This document shows, piece after piece, positions 26,520 to 35,367 of a DNA stretch of 64,000 bases. Location: assembly GCA_021780755.1 (NCBI GenBank), contig JAJXYF010000018.1, positions 50,922-114,921 of the forward strand, given 5' to 3'. Each line of letters starts with the position of its first letter. The stretch's first letter is position 1. This stretch comes from Deltaproteobacteria bacterium. Its GTDB lineage: Bacteria; Desulfobacterota; Binatia; Binatales; Binataceae. The translations under genes and the position numbers were made by a program. Below the pieces are notes generated by a model. It ran no database searches and was not told the origin of the DNA. It worked only from the letters and a program-made list of their open reading frames with translations.

Positions 26520-27399
26520 GACTGACCACCGGCGTCTTCCCCATGCGATAGATCATCGCCGTCTTGGTCGTCCCGAGCTGGACCCATTCGGGCGCCTCGC
26601 TCTGCAGTCCCAGGTAAAACGCCTCCGACAACTCCTTGGGTTTGCCGTGAAAATCCTCGGGAGAATTGAACCTGAGCTGATAGCCATACTCGCCGATAAA
26701 ACTCTCCTGCGTCATCCGGTTGCGCCAGATCGCCAACGTCGCCTTGGCCGTCGTCTTGCCGCCGAAATCGATCTCGCCGAAGTTCACCAGCACCTCCTCG
26801 ATCGCGAGTCCGTTCACCACCGAGAGCGCTGTCCTGGCCTTGGCGCCGGTGCGCAGCAGCGCAGGAAAGACCTGGCAGATGGTCTCGAAGCTCTGCGTCA
26901 TCGCCGTGTTCGGCGTGTCGAGTTCGCAGCCGTGCGAGTAGATGATGCGCATGCCGCCAATCTTGTCGTACGGCAGCACGATTTCCTCCTTGAACTTCAC
27001 CACGTCGATACACGGCAGCAGCGGCCGCACGTCAACCGCTGCCGTCGCCTTGAAATCCGGGTCGCGAAATTTGAGCGTCAGCTCGTGCTCGGGTCGCGGC
27101 ACGCCGGCCCGGTAAAACGTCCGCCGGCGCAGCATGAAGCCGTTGTTGTAGAGCCGGAACTTCGGCGTGTCGAAGAAGATCACCTCGCGCAGATGCGTCT
27201 CCATCGGCTTGCCGCGCTTGCGAATCGCGATCCCCAATGACTTCGCGACGCGCCGCGTCACCTTCCAGAACTTGTGGAACTGCTGCGAATGGGTGAACCG
27301 ATCCGCCCGCAACAGCAACTTGTAGTCGCGATACTGCAGCGGATCGTGATGGATGATCGAAGCGGCGCCGGACTGCGGACTACTGGTGGACGTGCTCAT
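26512..27399 (-). CDS. CYTH-like (triphosphate tunnel) domain protein
   Basis: A 295-residue protein. The segment FFDTPKFRLYNNGFMLRRR followed by HELTLKFRD resembles the strand pattern of CYTH/triphosphate-tunnel proteins (RLYrxGxxLRxR, ELTLK), and Lys/Arg/Glu residues alternate as in the tunnel. A substrate or catalytic activity cannot be assigned. The ATG 27399 (MSTSTSSPQ) is preferred over an upstream start at 27465. It is the first gene of the operon with the chromate transporter halves. Confidence 0.55.
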   Translation of the reverse strand: MSTSTSSPQSGAASIIHHDPLQYRDYKLLLRADRFTHSQQFHKFWKVTRRVAKSLGIAIRKRGKPMETHLREVIFFDTPKFRLYNNGFMLRRRTFYRAGVPRPEHELTLKFRDPDFKATAAVDVRPLLPCIDVVKFKEEIVLPYDKIGGMRIIYSHGCELDTPNTAMTQSFETICQVFPALLRTGAKARTALSVVNGLAIEEVLVNFGEIDFGGKTTAKATLAIWRNRMTQESFIGEYGYQLRFNSPEDFHGKPKELSEAFYLGLQSEAPEWVQLGTTKTAMIYRMGKTPVVSHE

Positions 27400-27428
27400 G
27401 CGGTTGTAATCGCTCGCTCGGACCTCGG

Positions 27429-27438
27429 CCCCCCCCCC
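27429..27438. repeat. C10 homopolymer run
   Basis: Ten consecutive C residues lie in the gap upstream of the CYTH-like gene. Such runs are prone to slippage, and to sequencing or assembly error. No gene overlaps it. Confidence 0.6.
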
Positions 27439-27645
27439 GCACCGCATCCCTATCGCGGCCGGCAATCGATTCTAACCGTTGGCTTCAAGCGACGCTCTGC
27501 TTTATCGACAACCGAGCTATCAGTATGCCGGTTGAGCGTCAATTCTTTCCGCGCGCGATCCATCCCGCCACCGCTCGCGCGGGATCGCACGCGCCCGCCG
27601 TCCCCGTCTCTCGAGGTTCGTCCGCGAAATCGCCTCTCGACACTC

Positions 27646-27675
27646 TTGCGGGCGACGCGCCGTCGGCGCAATAAT
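27646..27675 (+). promoter_or_regulatory. Candidate promoter of the tRNA-Val gene
   Basis: TTGCGG (27646-27651) and AATAAT (27670-27675) are separated by 18 bp, and the tRNA begins 12 bp downstream of the -10 box. The -35 is an imperfect match to TTGACA. Confidence 0.4.
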
Positions 27676-27687
27676 TTCATCCCCGGT

Positions 27688-27765
27688 GGACGCATAGCTC
27701 AGCCCGGTTAGAGCACTTGCCTCACATGCAAGGGGTCCCAGGTTCAAGTCCTGGTGCGTCCACCA
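27688..27765 (+). tRNA. tRNA-Val, anticodon CAC
   Basis: The sequence folds as a tRNA: acceptor GGACGCA pairs with TGCGTCC, the D arm carries GCTC/GAGC, the anticodon stem CTTGC/GCAAG encloses loop CTCACAT with anticodon CAC (reads GTG, Val), and the T arm CCAGG/CCTGG encloses TTCAAGT. The 3' CCA is encoded (27763-27765). A 28-bp copy of its 3' end is found at 30522. Confidence 0.95.
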
Positions 27766-27767
27766 AA
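27740..27767. repeat. Attachment-like repeat, left copy (3' end of tRNA-Val)
   Basis: Left member of a 28-bp direct repeat starting AGGTTCAAGTCCTGGTG and ending GTCCACCAAA. It consists of the T arm and acceptor 3' strand of tRNA-Val plus two following bases. It differs from the right copy at one base (C at 27757, G at 30539). Confidence 0.75.
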
Positions 27768-27876
27768 GATTCCGGCGCTTTCAGTAATCTGGTTTCCCGA
27801 TCGCCCGCACGGCGACGAACTCGCAGGATCGAGCGAGAACCGGCCGCGCCGGCGCCGGCAGGCGCCACCAGACCGG

Positions 27877-29121
27877 CTAGTTCTTTCGCACGTTGCGGAA
27901 CGGGCCGGTATCGAACCGTGGCTCTTTCGGCAGGTCAAGCACGCGCTCGGCGATGATGTTGCGCTGAATCTCGTCGGTACCGCCGGCGATGGAAACGGCA
28001 GGCACCGAGACCAGAATTTCGGCGATGATCCCGTCACGCGGACTTCCGCTTCCAGTCAGCATCGCTTCCGTGCCGGTAATCAAAGTATGGACGTGGGCAG
28101 CGGCCCGCGCGACATTGCTGGCTGCCAGCTTTCCGAGCGAGCCTTCCGGCCCTTGCGGGCGCCCCTGTTGTTGGGCGGCGCGTGCGCGGCGCGCGGTCCA
28201 CTCGGCCGACTTGGCCATGATCATCAGCTTGGCGATCTCCTGGCGCATGTGAGGATCCCTGTTCGCACCGGTTTCCTTGGCGCGCTCGATGACAAGATCC
28301 ACCCGACCGGCACGCTGCGGATACCACTTGTAGGGCTGATTCGCCTTTTCGGTTTCGGCTCGCTCTTCGGCGTGTATCCGTCCGACCCGCGCCCCGCGCT
28401 TTGACGGTGAGGCAAGCCCATCGGCACCGCGGCGTTCGTGGGCGAGGGTCGTCATCGCCACCTTCCATCCCTCGCCGACGCGCCCGACCAGGTTCTCCTG
28501 CGGGACCTTGGCGTCGGTGAAGAATACCTGGTTAAAAGACGCGTGACCGTTCATCTGTTTGAGCGGCTGCACGTCAACACCGGGCTGCTTGACGTCGATC
28601 ACGAAATACGAGAGTCCCTCGTGCTTGGGCGCGTCCCAATCGGTGCGCGCGAGCAACAGGCCATGGTCGGCATGATGCGCACTCGTGGTCCACACCTTCT
28701 GTCCGTTGACGATCCAATAGTCGCCGTTCAAATCCGCGCGGGTGGTGGCGCCGGCGAGGTCGGACCCGCTGCCGGGCTCACTGAAGAACTGGCACCAGGT
28801 GTCTTCCCCGGTAAGAATACGGCGCAGGAACTTCTTCTTTTGCAGATCCGATCCGTGCTCGAGCAGCGTGGCCGCCGCCAGCAATCGCACTCCGGATTTG
28901 GCAACGCCGACGGCGCCAACATTGCTTAATTCCTCTTCCACCACGCGCGCCAGGGCGTGCGGCAGACCGCGGCCGTACCATTCCTTCGGCCATTGCGGCA
29001 TTCCCCAGCCGGAATCGGCGAGCTTGCTACGCCATTCCACCAGCGACATATCCGGATCCCAATTGGCCGCCAGCCACTCGCGCACTTCGGCACGAACCTC
29101 GGTTTCGTTTACCTTACTCAT
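27877..29121 (-). CDS. Acyl-CoA dehydrogenase, first subunit-like
   Basis: A 414-residue ACAD: N-terminal MSKVNETEVRAEVREWLA, WCQFFSEPGSGSDLAGA, VNGQKVWTTSAHHADHG, and C-terminal SIAGGTDEIQRNIIAERVL. There is an extra basic stretch (SKRGARVGRIHAEERAETEK) in the middle helical part. The MCAD catalytic YEGT is AGGT here. The gene follows the second ACAD gene with a 3-bp gap, a layout known for two-subunit (alpha2beta2) ACADs such as the FadE26/FadE27 sterol enzymes; that they form such a heterotetramer is inference. It lies in the tRNA-Val island. Confidence 0.88.
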   Translation of the reverse strand: MSKVNETEVRAEVREWLAANWDPDMSLVEWRSKLADSGWGMPQWPKEWYGRGLPHALARVVEEELSNVGAVGVAKSGVRLLAAATLLEHGSDLQKKKFLRRILTGEDTWCQFFSEPGSGSDLAGATTRADLNGDYWIVNGQKVWTTSAHHADHGLLLARTDWDAPKHEGLSYFVIDVKQPGVDVQPLKQMNGHASFNQVFFTDAKVPQENLVGRVGEGWKVAMTTLAHERRGADGLASPSKRGARVGRIHAEERAETEKANQPYKWYPQRAGRVDLVIERAKETGANRDPHMRQEIAKLMIMAKSAEWTARRARAAQQQGRPQGPEGSLGKLAASNVARAAAHVHTLITGTEAMLTGSGSPRDGIIAEILVSVPAVSIAGGTDEIQRNIIAERVLDLPKEPRFDTGPFRNVRKN

Positions 29122-29124
29122 CGC

Positions 29125-30297
29125 TCAAACTCCCCACCGCTGCATCAAGAGTTCCCTGTGGTAACTTGGCTGACCGAGGAACACCTCCGAGCTTTTGGCG
29201 CGCTTGAACCAAAGATGCGTGTCGTTGTCCCACGTGAAGCCGATGCCGCCATGAATCTGAATACATTGAATCGCGGTCTGCAGGTACGTTTCTGACGCGG
29301 CAGCTTTGGCCAGACTGGCGAGCGCGGGCCACTCGGGCTCGTCCATCGCCGCGGCTTGAGCCGCATAATAGGCCGCCGACTTGGCTAGCTCCACGTCCAG
29401 CAGCATATCGGCGAGCCTGTGCTTGATGGCTTGAAACGAGCCTATTGTCCGTCCGAACTGCACCCGCAATTTCGCATAATTTACCGCCGAGTCGAGCAGC
29501 GCCTGGGCGCCGCCCACCATTTCATTGGCGAGCGCGATGGCCGCCTGATCAAGAGTACGGAGGATTGGCTTTGCACCATCATCGAGGTTGCCGAGCAGGC
29601 TCGCCGGAGCGCCGTGAAAATCGATGCGCGCGATCTTGCGAGTAGGATCCATAGATTCCAGAAGGCGCCGTTCCACACCGCCGGCCTTCGCACCGAGAGT
29701 GAATAACGCCAACCCCTCGCGGCCGACAGTCTTGGGAGTACGTGCGGCGACGATCAGCAGGTCCGCCACGTGGCCGTCCAAAACGTAACTTTTGGCTCCC
29801 TCGAGAAGGTAACCGTCCACACCGGGGGTGGCGACGACCTCAATGCTCGCCGGATCCCAATTACCGTCGGGCTCGGTGACTGCCAGCGTGGCCAGCCGAG
29901 CGCCTTTTGCAAGGTCTGGCAACAAGGCCGATTTCTGCGCCTCCGTGCCAGAGTTCAGGATGGCGTTGCCCGCGAGCACCGCGGTGGAAAAATAGGGCGC
30001 GCAAAGCAGCGCGCGACCAAGCTCTTCCGTAACGATGCAAAGCTCGACCATGCCAAACCCTGCACCACCATATTGCTCCGGTACGTGGATGCCGGGCAGT
30101 GCCAGGTCCTCGCTCAGTTGGCGCCACACCGCGGGATCGTAACCCTCGGCAGTGCCCATGAGGCGCCGAACCTCAGTCGTCGGAGACTTGTCAGTTAGAA
30201 ATCGCCGAATCGCCGAGCGGAACTGCTCCTGCTCGTCCGTGAATGCGAACTGGACGCGGCGTTTGGGCTCAAATCTCGATTCATCTGATGTGTTCAT
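29125..30297 (-). CDS. Acyl-CoA dehydrogenase, second subunit-like
   Basis: A 390-residue ACAD of the kind usually found as the partner: QFAFTDEQEQFRSAIRRFL, HVPEQYGGAGFGMVE, and C-terminal IHGGIGFTWDNDTHLWFKRA. The start at ATG 30297 (MNTSDESRF) has an AAGAG site; the frame is open to 30486. It is the upstream gene of the pair and would be translated first. It sits near the right end of the tRNA-Val island, 225 bp from the repeat copy. Confidence 0.87.
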   Translation of the reverse strand: MNTSDESRFEPKRRVQFAFTDEQEQFRSAIRRFLTDKSPTTEVRRLMGTAEGYDPAVWRQLSEDLALPGIHVPEQYGGAGFGMVELCIVTEELGRALLCAPYFSTAVLAGNAILNSGTEAQKSALLPDLAKGARLATLAVTEPDGNWDPASIEVVATPGVDGYLLEGAKSYVLDGHVADLLIVAARTPKTVGREGLALFTLGAKAGGVERRLLESMDPTRKIARIDFHGAPASLLGNLDDGAKPILRTLDQAAIALANEMVGGAQALLDSAVNYAKLRVQFGRTIGSFQAIKHRLADMLLDVELAKSAAYYAAQAAAMDEPEWPALASLAKAAASETYLQTAIQCIQIHGGIGFTWDNDTHLWFKRAKSSEVFLGQPSYHRELLMQRWGV

Positions 30298-30521
30298 CGC
30301 TCTTGAAAGGTGCTCGGCGGCTAGCTTTGGATATGGTTCTATTGCCACGAATAGGCGGGTCGCGGCAATCGCGGGCTTGCCAGCTAAACCGCTCGCGTTT
30401 CGTAGACGTCGTATGCGAAGGCGCTCGGAGCCTGAGTCATCTAATCGAGCGAGGTATGGCTCTACCTTCGCGAAGGGCTTGCTCAATGCAATGCCATCGG
30501 GCGACGGGCTTATACGGATGT

Positions 30522-30549
30522 AGGTTCAAGTCCTGGTGGGTCCACCAAA
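30522..30549. repeat. Attachment-like repeat, right copy
   Basis: A 28-bp copy of the tRNA-Val 3' end (27740-27767) with one mismatch. No rest of a tRNA precedes it, so it is an orphan copy of the kind left by integration into a tRNA gene. Confidence 0.75.
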
Positions 30550-30692
30550 ACTAAATCAGAACCCCGGTGAGATTTCAGTTTCCCGCCAGTCTCGGACTTC
30601 GCTGCGCGTGCAATTCGCCGCGAAAACCGGCTAGTTTGGGCGCGACGCATTCACCGGCCCGATATCGATGTGGCCGTTTCCTGGAGACGCTG

Positions 30693-31616
30693 ATGATTCC
30701 GTTTGCCGGCAGTCCCCTTAATCGCGCCAGCGAAAAGCGCACCGACCCCGACTGGATCGAGTCCAAACGGCGCGACCTGTCTTCGCTGATCCTACCGCTA
30801 TGGCGCCTCGAGCCCTTCCTGCTTGAACCCAAAACCGCGGGCGCTCCGATCGAGCTTGGCCTGCTGCGGCCCGGCCTCGCCGATGCGCTCGCGGGCACCG
30901 ATGCACCGTGCATTTTTCTCGGCCTCGAGGGTGACACCGCGGTCTTCGCGCTTGACGTGTCGGCGGCCGCCGCGCCCGGCAACGTGGGCCCGCTCGCCGG
31001 ACTCGGCTATTTCCGCGACGCGCGCACCGCGGCGCAAACCGTGTCGATCAAGCACGCCGCTATCATCGCGCAGGCCAAGGCGCTCATCGATTGGCACCAA
31101 CGCCACGGCTTCTGTCCGCGCTGCGGCGCGCCGACCACGATGATGGACGCCGGTTACCGCCGCATCTGCCCCAAATGCAACGCCGAGCACTTCCCGCGCG
31201 TCGATCCGGTCGTCATCATGCTCGCGACCCACGGCGACGCGTGCCTGGTGGGACGCGGCAAGCAGTTCCCGTCCGGCATGTTCTCGGCCCTGGCCGGCTT
31301 CGTCGAGCCCGGCGAAACCATCGAGGAGGCGGTGCGGCGCGAACTAATGGAGGAAGCCTCGGTGAAAGTCGCCGAAGTGACCTATTACGCGACGCAACCG
31401 TGGCCGTTCCCGTCCTCGCTGATGATCGGATGTTTCGCTCGGGCCGAGAGCCGCGACGCGAAGCCCGACGAGATCGAGATTGCCGAGGTGCGCTGGCTTG
31501 AGCGCCGTGTCGCGCGCGAACTGCTCGAAGGCAAGCAGGTCGCCGGTCTGCGCGTGCCCCCGCCGATCGCCATCGCCCATCATCTGATCAAGACCTGGGC
31601 CCTCGCTGACAAGTGA
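30693..31616 (+). CDS. nudC: NADH pyrophosphatase (Nudix)
   Basis: Hydrolyses NADH and NAD+ to NMN(H) and AMP and removes NAD caps from RNA. The 307-residue protein has the four zinc ligands of the central ribbon, Cys141, Cys144, Cys159 and Cys162 (CPRCG, CPKC), a full Nudix box GFVEPGETIEEAVRRELMEE, and the NudC signature TQPWPFPSSLM. ATG 30693 with a GGAG site is preferred over an upstream frame extension that reads non-conserved sequence. It lies just right of the tRNA-Val island. Confidence 0.93.
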   Translation: MIPFAGSPLNRASEKRTDPDWIESKRRDLSSLILPLWRLEPFLLEPKTAGAPIELGLLRPGLADALAGTDAPCIFLGLEGDTAVFALDVSAAAAPGNVGPLAGLGYFRDARTAAQTVSIKHAAIIAQAKALIDWHQRHGFCPRCGAPTTMMDAGYRRICPKCNAEHFPRVDPVVIMLATHGDACLVGRGKQFPSGMFSALAGFVEPGETIEEAVRRELMEEASVKVAEVTYYATQPWPFPSSLMIGCFARAESRDAKPDEIEIAEVRWLERRVARELLEGKQVAGLRVPPPIAIAHHLIKTWALADK

Positions 31617-31661
31617 TCTCCGGTTCCTCATCGCACCCGGATTTATAGCCGACTCCCCAAC

Positions 31662-31715
31662 ATGGACACCGGCGGTCTCGAGGCCTTCACCGACGGCGTG
31701 ATCGCGATCGTCGTC
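31662..31715 (+). pseudogene. N-terminal stub of a TMEM175-family channel gene
   Basis: The 18 codons from ATG 31662 read MDTGGLEAFTDGVIAIVV, which matches the opening of bacterial TMEM175/DUF1211 potassium channels (RLEAFSDGVIAI). After this the similarity ends abruptly, and the frame runs on antisense to the P-type ATPase gene that stops at 31769. A full protein would be about 200 residues. It is read as a truncated remnant of a lost gene. Confidence 0.5.
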
Positions 31716-31768
31716 AGGCAATGGCCCGGCGCGTCTATTTCCGATCTGATTGACGCCAGCGGCCCGTT

Positions 31769-34333
31769 TCAGACCAGACTTAGCCGCAGCGACTTCGATA
31801 CCGCCTTGATCAATTCCAGAAACACCACCGTCACCACTCCGACTGCCGCCACCAGCATCAGATCGAATCCGTCCAGCACGCCAAAACGAAATAAGTGCCG
31901 GACGGGACCGATCGCCAAAGTCACCGCGAGCAGTGCGATCGTTATTCCCAGGATCGTCCACAGGGCGGCATTCGGGCGCTTTAACGCGACGATCACTGAC
32001 GAAGTGAACGACCGATTCACCAGGATGAGTCCGAAGTTTCCTACTACGAGGGAGGTGAAGGTCAGCGCACGCACTTCAGGCTCCGGCATCCCGCGCCGCA
32101 GCATCACGACGAAGATGCTGGCCGTGAGGGCAAAGACCCACAGGCCCTGAATAACGCTCCACCCGATCATCGCGGGAGCAAATAGCGGACGCCGCGAGTT
32201 CCGCGGCGGCCGGCGCATCAGGTCGCCCTCTTCGACTTCCGCCTCGAAGACGACCGAGGAGACCGGATCGACTATCAGTTCGAGAAATGCGATATGCACC
32301 GGCGAGAATATCAGCGGAAAGCCAAAGAACAGCGGCATCAGCGCCAATCCCGCGATCGGTACGTGCACGGCGAGCAAGTATCCCATCGCCTTGCGCAGAT
32401 TATCGTAGATCCGCCGGCCCAGTCGGACGGCGCTCACAATCGAGCCGAAGTCATCGTCCAGCAAAACGATCGCGGCGGCTTCGCGTGCGACGTCGGTGCC
32501 ACGGCCTCCCATCGCGATTCCGATATGAGCCGCTTTCAGCGATGGCGCATCGTTAACGCCGTCCCCCGTCATCGCGACGATTTCACCGTTGGCCTTGAGC
32601 GCATTTACGATTCGCAGCTTTTGCTCCGGCATGATCCGCGCAAAAATCCCGACCGCCCCGACTCCTTCGCGCAGTTCGGCGTCGCTCATTGACGCCAGGC
32701 CCTCGCCGGTGAGCGTGCCGCCCGCCACGTCCAGTCCGGCCTGCTCCGCGATTGCGCGCGCCGTCGCCGGGTAGTCCCCGGTTATCATCACGACCCGGAT
32801 CCCCGCGCTCCGGCATTCGCGAACCGCCCCGGGAACTGTCGGCCGCAACGGATCGGCCAGGCCCACCAGGCCGAGAAAATCGAAAGCGAAATCGCGCTGC
32901 GACTCGGGCCACGGCGGTCCTTCCGCGCGGGCCAGCGCAACCCCAAGCACGCGCATCCCCCGCGCCGCCATCTGATCGACCGCGGCGCTTAACCCGGCCA
33001 GCGGCGTCCCCTCCAGATGGCACATGGCGGCGATCGCTTCGGGGGCGCCCTTCGCGGCAATCATGTAGCCGGCCTCTGCCGCCGGCTTCCAGACGTGCGA
33101 CATCGCGAGAAGTTGCGGGCTCAACCCGTATTCGTGCGACAAAACCCAATCCGGATGCGGGTGCCCGATGGCGGCGAGCGATTGCGCGCCCAGCGCATGG
33201 AACGCCTTCTCCATCGGATCGAGCGGCTCAACTTCGCTGGCCAATATCCCGAACTCGATCAGGCGCCGGAATTTCTCCGCCAGGCCCTCGGACGCCAGGT
33301 TAGCGACCCGCAGAATTTCATCGCCGATGCGAAGTTCGGCCACCGACATCTGATTGAGCGTCAGCGTTCCGGTCTTGTCGCTACACAATACGGTTGCCGC
33401 ACCCAGAGTCTCGATCGCGGCCGAACGGCGCGTCAGCACACGGGCCCGCGAAATTCGCCAGGCCCCCATCACGAGAAAAATCGTCAGGACCAGCGGGAAT
33501 TCCTCCGGCAGGATCGACATTGCCAGCGTGATCCCGGCCAATATCCCGTCGAGCCACAGGCCGCGCATCAACCCGTAGAGAAGGACCGTCAGGATGCTCA
33601 GCCCGAGCCCAATGGTGGCTAGCGCGCGCACCAGGCGGCGGGTCTCGACGCGCAGCGGAGTCGGCTCCTCCGTTATCTCGCTGAGCGCCTTGCCGATCTT
33701 GCCGATCTCGCTCGCCAGACCAGTCGCGTAAACCTCGCCGATGCCCTGCCCGCTCACAATCATGGTGCCGGAAAAGACCCACGGCAGGTCGTCTCCACCG
33801 GGGCGCGCCGTCAAGGGCAAATCGCGCCCGGCCTGCTTGCGCACCGGCACTGACTCACCGGTAAGCAGCGACTCGTCGGCTTGAAGATCGTTGCTCGAGA
33901 CGAGCACGGCATCGGCCGGAACCCGATCGCCCTCGGCCAGTACGATGATATCGCCGCGAGCCACCTCGCGGCCCGGAATGCGCCGTTGGATCTGGTCGCG
34001 TATCACCAGGGCTCGCGGGCTCGTAAGGTCCCGCAACGACTCCAGCACGTGCTCCGTGCGGGTTTCCTGAACGACGGCGATCACCACCGTTACGATCGCG
34101 GACCCGCCGAGCATCAGCGCTTCGCCGAGATCGCCCACCACCAGGTAGATCGCCGCGGCGGCGAGCAGCAGTTCGAACATCGGCTCGCTCGCGATTTCAC
34201 CGACGATACGGATCAGAGTTCGTTTCGGCGCTCGCGGTAACTCGTTGTACCCTTCCAATCGCAGTCGCCGAGCCGCCTCGATCTCCGATAGACCGCCGCG
34301 ATTTTGCGAGTGGTCCTCAGGCATAGCTGCCAT
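31769..34333 (-). CDS. P-type (P2-like) cation-transporting ATPase
   Basis: An 854-residue P-type ATPase. Features in order: N-terminal cation ATPase domain (LSEIEAARRLRLEGYNELP), actuator LLTGES, membrane helix 4 with PEEFP in place of the PEGL of calcium pumps, phosphorylation motif SDKTGTLTLNQM with Asp319, KGAPEAI, hinge GDGVNDAPSLK, and a six-helix C-terminal membrane part. The ion cannot be identified; PEEFP proteins are often annotated as Ca/Mg/Na-type transporters. The ATG has an AAGGAGGAG site. It is divergent from phoU. Confidence 0.88.
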   Translation of the reverse strand: MAAMPEDHSQNRGGLSEIEAARRLRLEGYNELPRAPKRTLIRIVGEIASEPMFELLLAAAAIYLVVGDLGEALMLGGSAIVTVVIAVVQETRTEHVLESLRDLTSPRALVIRDQIQRRIPGREVARGDIIVLAEGDRVPADAVLVSSNDLQADESLLTGESVPVRKQAGRDLPLTARPGGDDLPWVFSGTMIVSGQGIGEVYATGLASEIGKIGKALSEITEEPTPLRVETRRLVRALATIGLGLSILTVLLYGLMRGLWLDGILAGITLAMSILPEEFPLVLTIFLVMGAWRISRARVLTRRSAAIETLGAATVLCSDKTGTLTLNQMSVAELRIGDEILRVANLASEGLAEKFRRLIEFGILASEVEPLDPMEKAFHALGAQSLAAIGHPHPDWVLSHEYGLSPQLLAMSHVWKPAAEAGYMIAAKGAPEAIAAMCHLEGTPLAGLSAAVDQMAARGMRVLGVALARAEGPPWPESQRDFAFDFLGLVGLADPLRPTVPGAVRECRSAGIRVVMITGDYPATARAIAEQAGLDVAGGTLTGEGLASMSDAELREGVGAVGIFARIMPEQKLRIVNALKANGEIVAMTGDGVNDAPSLKAAHIGIAMGGRGTDVAREAAAIVLLDDDFGSIVSAVRLGRRIYDNLRKAMGYLLAVHVPIAGLALMPLFFGFPLIFSPVHIAFLELIVDPVSSVVFEAEVEEGDLMRRPPRNSRRPLFAPAMIGWSVIQGLWVFALTASIFVVMLRRGMPEPEVRALTFTSLVVGNFGLILVNRSFTSSVIVALKRPNAALWTILGITIALLAVTLAIGPVRHLFRFGVLDGFDLMLVAAVGVVTVVFLELIKAVSKSLRLSLV

Positions 34334-34559
34334 CTTTGGTCGCGCTCCTCCTTTTCACAACTCCGCACGCACTCCACGCTCCATATTAGTCAAGCCACTT
34401 GCCCCGGTCTCCCGACACCGCAACCGCATCGGTTGCGTCATTACCCGCAAGGCATTACACCTCGATCACCCGATCATCTATTGGTCTTTCGCACGGCCCG
34501 CGCCGCGCCCCTTACGCGCATCGCACGTTGGATCGGAAAACCACTTGGAGCGCCCGCCG

Positions 34560-35234
34560 TTGCAACACACTAACAGCCGCTATGAGCAGGAACTCTCGAC
34601 CTTGCGGGAAACCCTCCTGCAGATGGGCGAATTGGTTTCCAATCAAATCGGCGACGCCGTTCAATGCCTCCTCGCGGGTGACGCCGACGGTGCCGCGGCG
34701 GTCGCCGCGCGCGACACCGAGGTCAATCGCCTCGACTGTGAAATCGACGACCGCTGCGTCGAAGTGCTCGCGCTCAATCAGCCCACCGCCATCGACCTGC
34801 GAATGATCCTGGCGAGCCTCAAGATTACCGTTGACCTCGAACGCATCGGCGACCAGGCCGTCAATATCTGCACGCACCCCAGCAATACCGCCAGACGCGT
34901 CGCCTTCGGCGTCGATAGTGAGATCGAACGGATGGCCACGATGGCGTGCGAGATGGTCAGAAACAGCCTCAGCGCCTTTGAGCACGGCGACACCTCCCTC
35001 GCCAAAAGCGTCATCGAGACCGACGATCAGATCGACGCCCTGCATCATCGCGTGCTCAACCAGTTGCTCAACGCGATGGTCGATGAGCCAACCGAAATCG
35101 GTCACGGCACTACCTTGGTATTCGTCTCGCGATCGCTCGAGAAAATCGCCGATCATGCGACCAATGTTGCGGAATCTGTCGTCTTCATGGTCGAAGGCCG
35201 CGACATTCGTCATCGCGAGCGGCCGGATCATTAA
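34560..35234 (+). CDS. phoU: Phosphate signalling protein PhoU
   Basis: Negative regulator of the phosphate (Pho) response that acts on PhoR and the Pst transporter. About 224 residues, the usual length, forming two three-helix bundles with the Glu-x-x-x-Asp metal motifs (DRCVEVLALNQPTAIDLR, SLKITVDLERIGDQAVNI, ADHATNVAESVVFM). TTG 34560 with a GGAG site is chosen; the ORF is open upstream but the extension is not PhoU-like. No pst or phoR genes are seen nearby, although a polyphosphate kinase gene is at 42538. Confidence 0.9.
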   Translation: MQHTNSRYEQELSTLRETLLQMGELVSNQIGDAVQCLLAGDADGAAAVAARDTEVNRLDCEIDDRCVEVLALNQPTAIDLRMILASLKITVDLERIGDQAVNICTHPSNTARRVAFGVDSEIERMATMACEMVRNSLSAFEHGDTSLAKSVIETDDQIDALHHRVLNQLLNAMVDEPTEIGHGTTLVFVSRSLEKIADHATNVAESVVFMVEGRDIRHRERPDH

Positions 35235-35257
35235 TTCTGCCGGTTGGTCACTTTACA

Positions 35258-35285
35258 TTGGGGCTGGCTGCGGCTACGCTATATT
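35258..35285 (+). promoter_or_regulatory. Candidate promoter of the RRM protein gene
   Basis: TTGGGG (35258-35263) and TATATT (35280-35285) are spaced by 16 bp, 82 bp before the TTG start, leaving a leader that carries an AGGAGG site at 35354. The -35 is weak. Confidence 0.35.
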
Positions 35286-35367
35286 CACGCTAGGACGCAC
35301 TCCCCTTTAAGCCTGCTATGGCTTTCTGTCTGCTGCTTCCTCGCAAATATTTCAGGAGGCCAGACAA

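Larger units (their letters stand above)
27768..30549. mobile_element. Putative tRNA-associated mini-island carrying two acyl-CoA dehydrogenase genes
   Basis: About 2.8 kb between the tRNA-Val gene and a duplicate of its 3' end. A tRNA with a copied 3' end is the usual scar of site-specific integration. The cargo is two minus-strand ACAD genes, 3 bp apart, which read less GC-rich at their 5' ends than the flanking genes. No integrase or excisionase is recognised inside, so the element is either a decayed island or was mobilised in trans. Confidence 0.55.

Noticed and set aside
30298..30521. Integrase remnant at the right end of the tRNA-Val segment
   Set aside because: All six frames were read; none shows the tyrosine-recombinase R-H-R-Y residues.
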